This document shows positions 1 through 6,089 of a stretch of DNA of 7,277 bases, piece after piece. The DNA comes from Methanobacterium sp. UBA353 (GTDB lineage: Archaea; Methanobacteriota; Methanobacteria; Methanobacteriales; Methanobacteriaceae), in assembly GCA_002496805.1 (NCBI GenBank), contig DALO01000007.1, forward strand, positions 1 through 7,277, given 5' to 3'. Every line of letters starts with the position of its first letter. The stretch's first letter is position 1. The position numbers were made by a program, and so were the translations under genes. Under the pieces are notes generated by a model. The model made no database searches, was not told the origin of the DNA, and worked only from the letters and a program-made list of their open reading frames with translations.

Positions 1-1
1 T

Positions 2-490
2 CACACCAGATCAGACACCCTGATAAAGAAAATAATGGATGAATTATATGTTAAACATCAATTATGCATCTTTCATCTAATTTAAAATGCTTGGAAACAA
101 AGTATACAAAATATTAAAATCTAAAAAGATATCTCAACTAGATAAAATAAAAATATGTCTTTATTTCACCAATATCAAAGAAATCTTCCGCACATACAAC
201 AAAAAAAAGAAGCTACAAACATATTAAAAAAACTATTAATTCAATCCAAAAACATACCAAACCCCATAAGGCAAATGATATGAAAAAAAGATAATCCCTG
301 ACTTCGAACGACTCACACATTTTATGGAAAACCAATACAACGAGCATCGAATACCGTAGAAAATTATTACAGACAAACAGAACCAGAACAAATAAAAACC
401 AAATACAAAACAAAAAAAAACGGAACACTCACATATTTAGAACTTAAAATAAAAAAAATGGACAAAAAACACGTAAAAAAAACCCAACAC
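2..490 (+). pseudogene. Decayed DDE transposase, C-terminal part (5' end outside window)
   Basis: No intact reading frame exists here, but three short frames join into one transposase-like protein. Frame 2 (from base 2) gives a piece ending VKHQLCIFHLI, the HQxCxFHxxK-type segment that follows the second catalytic Asp in many archaeal and bacterial DDE transposases, and stops at 83-85. Frame 3 then gives LKSKKISQLDKIKICLYF and IKEIFRTYN (117-200), with a stop at 225. After a stretch in frame 2 (209-280), frame 3 resumes with IIPDFERLTHFMENQY (291-338). Frame 2 finishes with ASNTVENYYRQTEPEQIK and KTKKNGTLTYLELKIKKMDKKH-like sequence (344-472), where the Glu of NTVENYY (359-361) would be the third catalytic acid. 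At least two in-frame stops and three frame changes show it is dead. The C-terminal frame stays open to a stop at 608, so the gene end and the right end of the element are uncertain. I cannot name the IS family. Family-level similarity is from memory of motif layout. Confidence 0.7.
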
Positions 491-758
491 CCAATAACTT
501 TACAACCTCGTTATTGGGAAAACTTTATTAATCTGCACCGTGAATTAATTATAATATTTCAACAATCCCATGATTTCATGGTTATTTTAATATTTACCCT
601 ATTATTTTAAGATTTGAAGAATAATAACTCTCTTAAACATCAGTGATGGTGTTTGCAATTTATCATATTTTTCTTTTAACACGGATGACCTGGTATTAAC
701 CTAAACCTGCTATTATTATCGTAAGTTTTATCAACTGCATTTAATGGTGTGATCTTTA
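491..758. other. AT-rich non-coding spacer upstream of the radical SAM gene
   Basis: I see no supportable gene here. It contains a short inverted repeat, CCATGA-TT-TCATGG (568-581), immediately followed by T-rich sequence (582-607, TTATTTTAATATTTACCC), which could mark an old transcript end of the transposase remnant or an operator-like site. The 600-750 part must contain the promoter of the gene starting at 759. Weak TATA-like stretches occur (for example around 709-718, TATTATTATC), but none is convincing. The highly hydrophobic minus-strand frame over 213-428 is explained by the A-rich + strand transposase remnant and is not a gene. Confidence 0.6.
749..754 (+). promoter_or_regulatory. Ribosome binding site supporting the GTG start at 759
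   Basis: GTGATC is the exact complement of the GATCAC end of archaeal 16S rRNA and lies 4 nt before GTG 759. It is preceded by an overlapping GGTG at 746-749. It is the best argument for the upstream start over the ATG at 807, whose site (AGGA, 799-802) is weaker. Confidence 0.45.
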
Positions 759-2162
759 GTGACTAAAAAAAAGAGAGTAGATGAGAAAATGGATTGTCAG
801 GAAAATATGAAAGTAACCTTTATCAACCCTCCCCAGACCAACTCGAAATATAAGTTCATGGGAGTTGTGGCCCCGCCACTTGGAATATCTTACATGGCGG
901 CTGTTTTAGAGGATAATGGGTTTGAAGTGGACATAATTGATGCATCTGCCCTGGAGATGACTTGGCAAGACTTGAAAGAAGAATTGGAGCGTATCACACC
1001 ACAATTGGTGGCCATCACTGCACTCACACCCACCATAAGTCAAGCTCAAAACACGGCCCAACTGGTGAAAAAATACATTCCCCAGGCCAAAGTGGTTATG
1101 GGAGGATACCATCCCACTTTCAATCACCAGGAACTTTTAAACACAGACTACGTGGACATAGTCATAATGGGCGAGGGAGAAAAAACCCTCTTAGAAGTGG
1201 CCAAAACCCTTAAACAGGGAGGAAACCTTTCCCAAGTTAAAGGAATTGCTTATGATGATGTGGTAACACCACCACGGCCATTGATCATGGATTTGGATGA
1301 ATTACCCTTCCCTGCCCGGCATCTTCTACCCATGGATCATTATAAAATAATGAACATGAAAACCGGAATAGCCACCATGATCACCAGCCGAGGTTGCCCT
1401 ATGCAATGTTCTTTCTGTGCCTCAGCTGCCCTGCATGGTTCTAAAATGAGGCTGCGCTCACCTGAAAATATAGTGGATGAAATGGAGCACCTGGTTTACG
1501 ACCACCAGGTAGATACCATTGCCTTCATGGATGATACTTTCACCATGAATCACCGCAGAGTAAAAGCAATCTGTAAAGAAATCAAAAAAAGAAATCTGGA
1601 TGTTTACTGGGGATGCACAGCACGTGTGGACACATTATCTGATGATTTATTAAGGGTAATGAAGGATGCAGGCTGCATAACCATGTTTTTAGGGGTGGAA
1701 TCTGCAGACCAGCAGATGCTGGATTCAACCAATAAGAACATAACCATTGACAAGATACGTCAAGCATTCAAATTATCCCAGGAACATAAAATCCGCACCA
1801 TAGCCTCAGTGGTGCTGGGAATGCCTGGTGACACCCGGGACAGCATTAAAAGAACAGTTAAATTTGTAAGGGAACTCAACCCCTCCTATGCAGTGTTCAG
1901 CCTGGCCACACCTTACCCTGGAACCAAGTTTTACAAGGAATCAGTGGAGAAAAATATTATCAAAGTCAAGGACTGGTCCAAATACACCCTCCTAGCCCCA
2001 GTCCTGGACACAGTGGACTGTTCACTGGAAGAACTGAAAAAACTGCAATATAAAGCTTTCAGAAACTTCTACCTCAGACCAAGTTACATACTCCGGCAAG
2101 CATGGATGGATGGGCCTATACTCATCAAAACCATCATGGGAGTTATTAAAGAGGTTCTGTGA
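759..2162 (+). CDS. B12-binding-domain radical SAM protein (class B type)
   Basis: A predicted cytosolic radical SAM enzyme with an N-terminal cobalamin-binding-type Rossmann domain (about residues 17-150: KVTFINPPQ, VVAPPLGISYMAAVL, GGYHPTF at 115-121, GEGE at 138-141). A radical SAM barrel follows (about 205-410) with the [4Fe-4S] triad C213, C217, C220 in GCPMQCSFC, then FMDDTF, GVES (312-315) and GMPGDT. The C-terminal segment TPYPGTKFYKE...DWSKYT is typical of the large family holding the hopanoid and bacteriochlorophyll methylases. No DxHxxG motif is present: the equivalent position reads D61-A-S-A-L, so cobalamin, if bound, would lack the lower His ligand. The substrate is unknown. Lipid or cofactor tailoring (methylation or C-C bond formation) is plausible for the family but not shown. 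The GTG start at 759 has GTGATC at 749-754, complementary to the 16S 3' end. An in-frame ATG at 807 (residue 17), with AGGA at 799-802, begins exactly where family similarity begins (MKVTFINPP) and is a serious alternative. Confidence 0.9.
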   Translation: MTKKKRVDEKMDCQENMKVTFINPPQTNSKYKFMGVVAPPLGISYMAAVLEDNGFEVDIIDASALEMTWQDLKEELERITPQLVAITALTPTISQAQNTAQLVKKYIPQAKVVMGGYHPTFNHQELLNTDYVDIVIMGEGEKTLLEVAKTLKQGGNLSQVKGIAYDDVVTPPRPLIMDLDELPFPARHLLPMDHYKIMNMKTGIATMITSRGCPMQCSFCASAALHGSKMRLRSPENIVDEMEHLVYDHQVDTIAFMDDTFTMNHRRVKAICKEIKKRNLDVYWGCTARVDTLSDDLLRVMKDAGCITMFLGVESADQQMLDSTNKNITIDKIRQAFKLSQEHKIRTIASVVLGMPGDTRDSIKRTVKFVRELNPSYAVFSLATPYPGTKFYKESVEKNIIKVKDWSKYTLLAPVLDTVDCSLEELKKLQYKAFRNFYLRPSYILRQAWMDGPILIKTIMGVIKEVL

Positions 2163-2196
2163 GTGGTATTGTTACTACATAACCATTGGCTAGTAT

Positions 2197-2233
2197 AACT
2201 TGTGGGAACTGTGTAATCATTCCCATACAAGTT
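2197..2233. repeat. Bulged inverted repeat between convergent genes
   Basis: AACTTGT (2197-2203) pairs with ACAAGTT (2227-2233), and GGGAA (2204-2208) pairs with TTCCC (2220-2224). This leaves a 2-nt bulge (AT, 2225-2226) and an 11-nt loop. The 12-bp stem lies between the stop codons of the radical SAM gene and the aminotransferase, so it could fold in either 3' UTR. It is not followed by a T-run on the + strand, so it is not a classical intrinsic terminator for the radical SAM gene. Confidence 0.55.
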
Positions 2234-2264
2234 AAAATGAAAATAATGATAATAAAAAGTAGGG
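2234..2264 (-). terminator. Probable oligo-T termination region of the aminotransferase
   Basis: On the - strand, just beyond the aminotransferase stop, the sequence is a series of T-tracts (complement of AAAATGAAAATAATGATAAT and AAAAA). Archaeal RNA polymerase terminates at runs of T on the non-template strand without needing a hairpin, and this is the only such region downstream of the gene. The call rests on composition and position alone. Confidence 0.45.
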
Positions 2265-2273
2265 GGAGTAAAA

Positions 2274-3428
2274 TTAAATACTTCCCTCTAGGTAGGTGTC
2301 GGCCACTGCAGCCACACCTTCACCAATCTCTACATCCAATCCCAATCCCTGCATGGTCATCTCCAGTGCAGCGATGGTGCTGATTATTTCACGGTGGGTT
2401 ATGTTACCCATGTGGCCGATACGGAACACATTACCTTTAAGATGGTCTTGGCCTCCGGCTAGTTCAATCCGGTAGCGTTCCCTCATGGTACCACGAAGTT
2501 CAGAGTCAGTTATTCCCTCCGGGATCTTGATAGAGGTCACAGTGTTACTGGCTGCATCTTTCTGGGCGAACAATTCCAGTCCAAGAGCATTCACACCATT
2601 TCGAGTGGCTTTAGCTGCGTTTTTATGTCTTTTAACTCTTTTCTCCAGGCCTTCCTCCATAATCACACGGAGTGCTTCCTGCATAGCATATATCAATGAA
2701 ACTGCCGGGGTGTAAGGTGTTTCTGGTGGTGTTGCATCTCCACTTTTTTTGTATTTCTTCATGTTAAGATAGTAAGTCTGATTATCAGTTTTATCAACCA
2801 CATCCCAGGCATCATCACTGAGGGTGATTGCCGCCATACCTGGCGGTGCTGCCAGACACTTCTGGGAGCCAGTAACACAAATATCAATACCATAACCATC
2901 TACAAATACATCATCCCCGCCAAGGCTGGACACAGTGTCCACAACATACAGGGTATCGTAGTCTTCCAATATCTTACCCAATTCTTCTATGGGGTTGGTT
3001 GCACCAGTGGAAGTTTCATTATGCACAACAGTAACTGCTTTAATATCATCATTTTCTTCCAGGAATTCACGCACAAGACTAGGGTTAACTGCATGTCCCC
3101 ATTCCACTTCCATATCCACAGGAATTCCACCGTGGGTTTCGGTTATCTGCATGAAACGCTGTCCAAATTTGCCCCCCACAATGTTCAGGATGCGATCACC
3201 CTTACTGATGGTGTTGGCCAGGGCGGCTTCCATGGCTGCCGTTCCCGAGCCAGTGATAAGGTAAGATTTGTTCTCAGTCATGAACAATTCAGACATCATC
3301 TGATTGGTTTCAGTGAGAATTTCACCGAAAAGGGCGCTTCTATGATTAACAATGTTTTCTGACATGGCTTTCAGGACCCTGGGGGCCACACGAGTGGGTC
3401 CGGGAATCATCAGTAAAGTTTCATCCAT
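2274..3428 (-). CDS. Class V PLP aminotransferase (alanine/serine-glyoxylate family)
   Basis: A cytosolic fold-type I, class V PLP enzyme of 384 residues, the usual length of the alanine-glyoxylate/serine-pyruvate aminotransferase family. Visible landmarks are the N-terminal IPGPTRV (8-14), GSGTAAMEA (60-68, phosphate-binding loop), NETSTG (137-142), D164 in VVDTVSSLGG (contacts the pyridine N), K190 in TGSQKCLAAPPG (Schiff-base lysine), TPPETPYTP (233-241), and R336 in VFRIGHMG (expected to bind the substrate carboxylate). Methanogen members of this family have been linked to broad aspartate/phosphoserine transamination for serine synthesis. That or serine/alanine-glyoxylate exchange is possible, and the sequence does not decide between them. 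I place the start at ATG 3428, because GGAG lies 9 nt upstream on the - strand and the family similarity starts there. A longer frame to 3461 would need a TTG codon and adds a non-conserved 11-residue tail. The gene is divergent from mptE and convergent with the radical SAM gene. Confidence 0.92.
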   Translation of the reverse strand: MDETLLMIPGPTRVAPRVLKAMSENIVNHRSALFGEILTETNQMMSELFMTENKSYLITGSGTAAMEAALANTISKGDRILNIVGGKFGQRFMQITETHGGIPVDMEVEWGHAVNPSLVREFLEENDDIKAVTVVHNETSTGATNPIEELGKILEDYDTLYVVDTVSSLGGDDVFVDGYGIDICVTGSQKCLAAPPGMAAITLSDDAWDVVDKTDNQTYYLNMKKYKKSGDATPPETPYTPAVSLIYAMQEALRVIMEEGLEKRVKRHKNAAKATRNGVNALGLELFAQKDAASNTVTSIKIPEGITDSELRGTMRERYRIELAGGQDHLKGNVFRIGHMGNITHREIISTIAALEMTMQGLGLDVEIGEGVAAVADTYLEGSI

Positions 3429-3499
3429 CTTGTTCAACTCCAATTTGAAAATATCCTCCAATAAATATTATTATGTATATACTGGGATATACCTTATAT
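3429..3499. promoter_or_regulatory. mptE: Compact divergent promoter region (aminotransferase / mptE)
   Basis: These 71 bases separate two divergent start codons and carry several TATA-like boxes. TATGTATATA (3472-3481, +) is centred about 24 nt before ATG 3500, which would place the mptE transcript start at or near the start codon. On the - strand, TATATAAGG (3492-3500) and GTATATAC (3476-3483) would start aminotransferase transcripts around 3450-3475, ahead of its GGAG site. The boxes for the two directions overlap, so the two transcripts probably compete for TBP/TFB. Assignments are inferred from spacing only. Confidence 0.5.
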
Positions 3500-4246
3500 A
3501 TGGAACTGACCCAATGGATGGAATGGTACCAACTCATACTGGAAGACTTCGGATTTAAAAGAGATGATGATGAACACACTGCCCTGATATTAAACAATAT
3601 TCTGGATGATAAAGGCGCCCTCATGCCACAAGACATCCACATAAAAAGCAGGGTTATTGTTTTCGGTGCTGGACCCTCCTTAAAGCCCAATCTCACTATT
3701 TTGAAGACCATGAATCTGGACGAATTCACCCTCATATCTGCAGATGGAGCCACCACCGCCCTTTTAGAGGAAGATATCATTCCGGACATCATAGTAACTG
3801 ATTTGGATGGCCGTATAAATGATATAATAACTGCAAACCGTCAGGGGGCAGTGATGGTGGTGCATGCCCATGGCAACAACCAGGAACAAGTAGAAAAATT
3901 CACACCACAACTGACTAAGATCATGGGAACCACCCAGAGCAAACCTTTAGCCAATGTTCACAACTTTGGGGGTTTCACTGATGGGGACCGCTGCGTGTTC
4001 CTGGCAATGGCCCTGGGAGCGCGTGAAATAATATTATCGGGAATGGATTTCGGAAAAATAGTTACCCATTACTCCCGACCCGACCAGGAAGACGGCCCTG
4101 CAGATAAGATAAAGCAGAAAAAACTTAAATGGGCCAAAAAACTGGTTAGATGGGCTGCACTTAACAGTGATCTTCATTTTTTGAATATTTCCAGAGGGGA
4201 AACAGTGGAAGGTGTGGAAGATATAAATCCAGATGTACTTAAATAA
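3500..4246 (+). CDS. mptE: 6-hydroxymethyl-7,8-dihydropterin pyrophosphokinase (MptE, DUF115 family)
   Basis: A predicted cytosolic kinase that transfers diphosphate from ATP to 6-hydroxymethyl-7,8-dihydropterin, a step toward the methanogen C1 carrier tetrahydromethanopterin. It is unrelated in sequence to bacterial FolK. The 248-residue product has the family's core: VIVFGAGPSL (GAGPSL at 56-61, nucleotide/pterin-binding loop), LISADGATTALLEE, IVTDLDG with D101 and D103 (likely Mg2+ ligands), VVHAHGNN, VHNFGGFTDGDRCVFLA, and ALGAREIILSGMDFG. The start is ATG 3500. A longer frame from ATG 3473 would add nine residues that overlap the TATA-like box and have no ribosome binding site. No Shine-Dalgarno site precedes 3500 either, and the TATA box is ~24 nt upstream, so a leaderless mRNA is likely (inference). 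cdc6 follows 61 bp downstream on the same strand. Confidence in the family is high. The exact reaction is inferred from characterised methanogen homologues. Confidence 0.92.
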   Translation: MELTQWMEWYQLILEDFGFKRDDDEHTALILNNILDDKGALMPQDIHIKSRVIVFGAGPSLKPNLTILKTMNLDEFTLISADGATTALLEEDIIPDIIVTDLDGRINDIITANRQGAVMVVHAHGNNQEQVEKFTPQLTKIMGTTQSKPLANVHNFGGFTDGDRCVFLAMALGAREIILSGMDFGKIVTHYSRPDQEDGPADKIKQKKLKWAKKLVRWAALNSDLHFLNISRGETVEGVEDINPDVLK

Positions 4247-4254
4247 GCATAAAC

Positions 4255-4300
4255 AAATTATAATGCAACCATAAAATGATTATAATTAGATATAATGGTG
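4255..4300 (+). promoter_or_regulatory. Putative cdc6 promoter (TATA box) and ribosome binding site
   Basis: AAATTATAAT (4255-4264) is a TATA-like box whose expected transcript start (~4285) would give a leader of about 20 nt. That leader contains GGTG (4297-4300), 7 nt before ATG 4308. A second box, TTATAAT (4280-4286), lies too close to the start codon for a leadered transcript. If it is real, cdc6 can be expressed independently of mptE. Confidence 0.45.
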
Positions 4301-4307
4301 TATAAAC

Positions 4308-5447
4308 ATGTCAAATCGTGTGGAAGACATTTTAATGGGTGAAGAAACACTTTTCAAGGATATAACTGTGTTTAATCCTGATTTTGTTCCTGAAAATTAT
4401 TTGCATCGCGAATCACAGATGGAAGCACTTGCTCTTTGTATTCGCCCCGCCCTGAAAGGTGGTAAACCAGTTAATTCAGTGGTGGTGGGATCACCAGCCA
4501 CTGGTAAAACCACTGCCATCCACAAGATCTTTGAGATGGTTGCCAAAAAATCCCAGAAACTAGCCACCGCCTATGTGAACTGCCAGCTTTACAATACTCG
4601 TTTTAATATCTTCGCCCAGATCTATCAGCAACTATTCGGTTACTTACCGGCAGGAACCGGAGTCCCATTTTCCAAGATTTATGGGGAGATAATGAAAAAA
4701 TTATCCAACGAGGGGAAAGCACTGGTGGTTGCCCTGGACGATGTTAATCACTTATTCTATCGTAAAAATGCCAATCAAATTTTATACGATATTCTACGTG
4801 CCCATGAAGTGTTTCCAGGGGTGAGAACTGGAGTTTTCTGTGTAATATCCGATATTGAATTCCGTTTCATGCTGGATAAAAATGTCAGCAGTATTTTCAT
4901 ACCCCAAGAAGTGATATTTGACACTTACACCTGGCAGGAGATAAAAAACATACTGGATGACCGGGTAAAAGCAGGATTTTATCCTGGAGTCCTATCAGAT
5001 GAGATATTAGACGAAATTGTTGATTTCACCAATTCTACTGGTGATTTGAGGGTTGGGATTGATCTTCTCCGCACCACTGGAAATTTTGCAGAGGCAGATG
5101 CCTCCCGAAATATTGAAAATAAACACCTGGAAAGGGCACTACAAGACTTTGACTCCCAAAGCCTTAAAAACACCATAAGCAATCTCACTGGTGATGAGAA
5201 AGGATTGTTAAAGGTGATAGTTAAACAAGAAGGTAATCCAACAGCCGGAGATTTATATAATCTTTTAAATACTACAACACCCCTAAGTTATGCATCATTT
5301 GACCGGGCCCTTAAAAAACTGGAATTCATGAGGATAATTGACACAAAATTCACTGGAAAAGGGAAAAGGGGCAACACACGCCAGGTTATGTTACGCTTTA
5401 ATCATGAAGAAGTAGAAAGATATCTGGATGAAATAAATCAACTTTAA
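4308..5447 (+). CDS. cdc6: Orc1/Cdc6-family replication initiator, probably the Cdc6-2-like paralogue
   Basis: An archaeal initiator AAA+ ATPase (379 residues) that binds origin DNA and helps load the MCM helicase. The AAA+ core covers about residues 30-260. Walker A is GSPATGKTT (61-69, K67), and Walker B is VVALDDVNHLF with D144-D145. Sensor 1 lies in FCVISD (S181, D182), and sensor 2 is GDLRVGIDLLR (245-255, R248). A C-terminal winged helix (about 290-379) has the basic wing KGKRGNTR for DNA contact. Walker B reads Asp-Asp instead of the usual Asp-Glu, with Asn where many homologues have Asp (DEID versus DDVN). I believe this occurs in a methanogen subgroup, but I cannot verify it here. 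Methanobacteriales usually carry two cdc6 genes. The N-terminus (FNPDFVPENYLHRESQ) and the absence of replication neighbours such as polD suggest the second paralogue. The start at ATG 4308 is supported by GGTG 7 nt upstream. A 20-bp repeat array lies about 0.6 kb downstream. Confidence 0.92.
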   Translation: MSNRVEDILMGEETLFKDITVFNPDFVPENYLHRESQMEALALCIRPALKGGKPVNSVVVGSPATGKTTAIHKIFEMVAKKSQKLATAYVNCQLYNTRFNIFAQIYQQLFGYLPAGTGVPFSKIYGEIMKKLSNEGKALVVALDDVNHLFYRKNANQILYDILRAHEVFPGVRTGVFCVISDIEFRFMLDKNVSSIFIPQEVIFDTYTWQEIKNILDDRVKAGFYPGVLSDEILDEIVDFTNSTGDLRVGIDLLRTTGNFAEADASRNIENKHLERALQDFDSQSLKNTISNLTGDEKGLLKVIVKQEGNPTAGDLYNLLNTTTPLSYASFDRALKKLEFMRIIDTKFTGKGKRGNTRQVMLRFNHEEVERYLDEINQL

Positions 5448-5466
5448 GGGAATTCATAAAAATACG

Positions 5467-5504
5467 GATATAAAAAAAAGACAATAGCCAATTGTATGGG
5501 GGAG
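5467..5504 (+). promoter_or_regulatory. TATA-like box and strong ribosome binding site of the 192-residue gene
   Basis: GATATAAAAAAAAG (5467-5480) fits an archaeal TATA box. A transcript starting ~25 nt later, near 5498, would carry only a short leader. GGGGGAG (5498-5504) lies 6 nt before ATG 5511 and is a strong Shine-Dalgarno site that fixes the start. The gene can therefore be transcribed separately from cdc6, although a transcript from cdc6 could also read into it. Confidence 0.5.
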
Positions 5505-5510
5505 TTTTAG

Positions 5511-6089
5511 ATGAGTGATTTTCAACTGAATTTTTCAGATTACGATCTTGATGTGCAGGCAAAAATAAAAGAACTGGGCTATGACACTGGTCATTCTATT
5601 GTTTTTCTCCCTTACCAATTTGAAGAATCCCAAACTAAAGAAGACCTGATCTATACCATGCCTGAAATTATAATGGGCAAATCATTCAACATGATGGATT
5701 TAAAAACCAAATTTTTAACTGGTAGGAAAGAATTGGAACTTTTAGATGAGATTGGAACACTCATCATAACCATCATGATCCCCACCAAGATGTTCCTGGT
5801 TTTCCCAATTATCATGAACATCTTATCAAGGCAGCTGCCCCAATACTATGAAGAAGAAAAGATTGGCTTTAATTTCATACTAGAAAAAGCCGATGGGAAA
5901 TATCTAAAAATTGATTATTTCGGGCCACTGGCAGAATTTGCTGAATCTAAAAATGAAATAATCGAAACAAGCAAAGACATAATGGGCCTATCTTCTTCAG
6001 ACATACTTACCATATTAGAGGAAGCATTAAAATCCGGATCAATCAACCAGATGCATTTCAAAATGATGAAAAACGCATTTTCCCTATAA
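5511..6089 (+). CDS. Unrecognised 192-residue protein downstream of cdc6
   Basis: I do not recognise this protein. It is 192 residues long, acidic in the N-terminal part and rich in Ile, Leu, Met and Lys/Glu. The predicted core mixes strand-like and helical segments: SIVFLPYQF (29-37), LIYTMPEIIMGKSF (46-59), an uninterrupted hydrophobic stretch IGTLIITIMIPTK and MFLVFPIIMNIL (81-105) holding only one Lys, then IGFNFILEKADGKYLKIDYFGPL (118-140). The tail (150-192) looks all-helical (SSSDILTILEEALKSG). The hydrophobic stretch could be one membrane-spanning or membrane-associated helix, but the rest looks soluble, and no signal peptide is visible. Codon use and the strong ribosome binding site look like neighbouring genes, so it is a real gene. 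It lies 63 bp after cdc6 on the same strand, but a role in replication cannot be claimed. Its last codons and stop lie inside the first unit of the tandem repeat array. Confidence 0.8.
   Translation: MSDFQLNFSDYDLDVQAKIKELGYDTGHSIVFLPYQFEESQTKEDLIYTMPEIIMGKSFNMMDLKTKFLTGRKELELLDEIGTLIITIMIPTKMFLVFPIIMNILSRQLPQYYEEEKIGFNFILEKADGKYLKIDYFGPLAEFAESKNEIIETSKDIMGLSSSDILTILEEALKSGSINQMHFKMMKNAFSL

Noticed and set aside
213..428. 71-residue very hydrophobic minus-strand frame (possible small membrane protein)
   Set aside because: The + strand here is A-rich and carries recognisable transposase remnants, so the T-rich complement gives Phe/Leu/Val codons by composition. There is no convincing ribosome binding site.
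568..581. CCATGA-TT-TCATGG as an intrinsic terminator hairpin
   Set aside because: A 2-nt loop is too small for a stable RNA hairpin. It is at most an operator-like dyad, so it is mentioned only in the spacer entry.
2989..3362. Plus-strand frames of 91 and 113 residues inside the aminotransferase
   Set aside because: They run opposite a fully conserved PLP enzyme and have no ribosome binding site or family resemblance.
3429..3461. Longer aminotransferase starting at TTG 3461
   Set aside because: The extra 11 residues are not part of the family, and ATG 3428 has GGAG at proper spacing with IPGPT close behind.
3473..3499. Longer mptE starting at ATG 3473
   Set aside because: The extension overlaps the TATA-like box, lacks a ribosome binding site and adds nine non-family residues.
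3421..3792. 123-residue minus-strand frame antisense to mptE
   Set aside because: It overlaps the promoter region and the conserved pterin-kinase coding sequence and has no recognisable content. It is a shadow frame.
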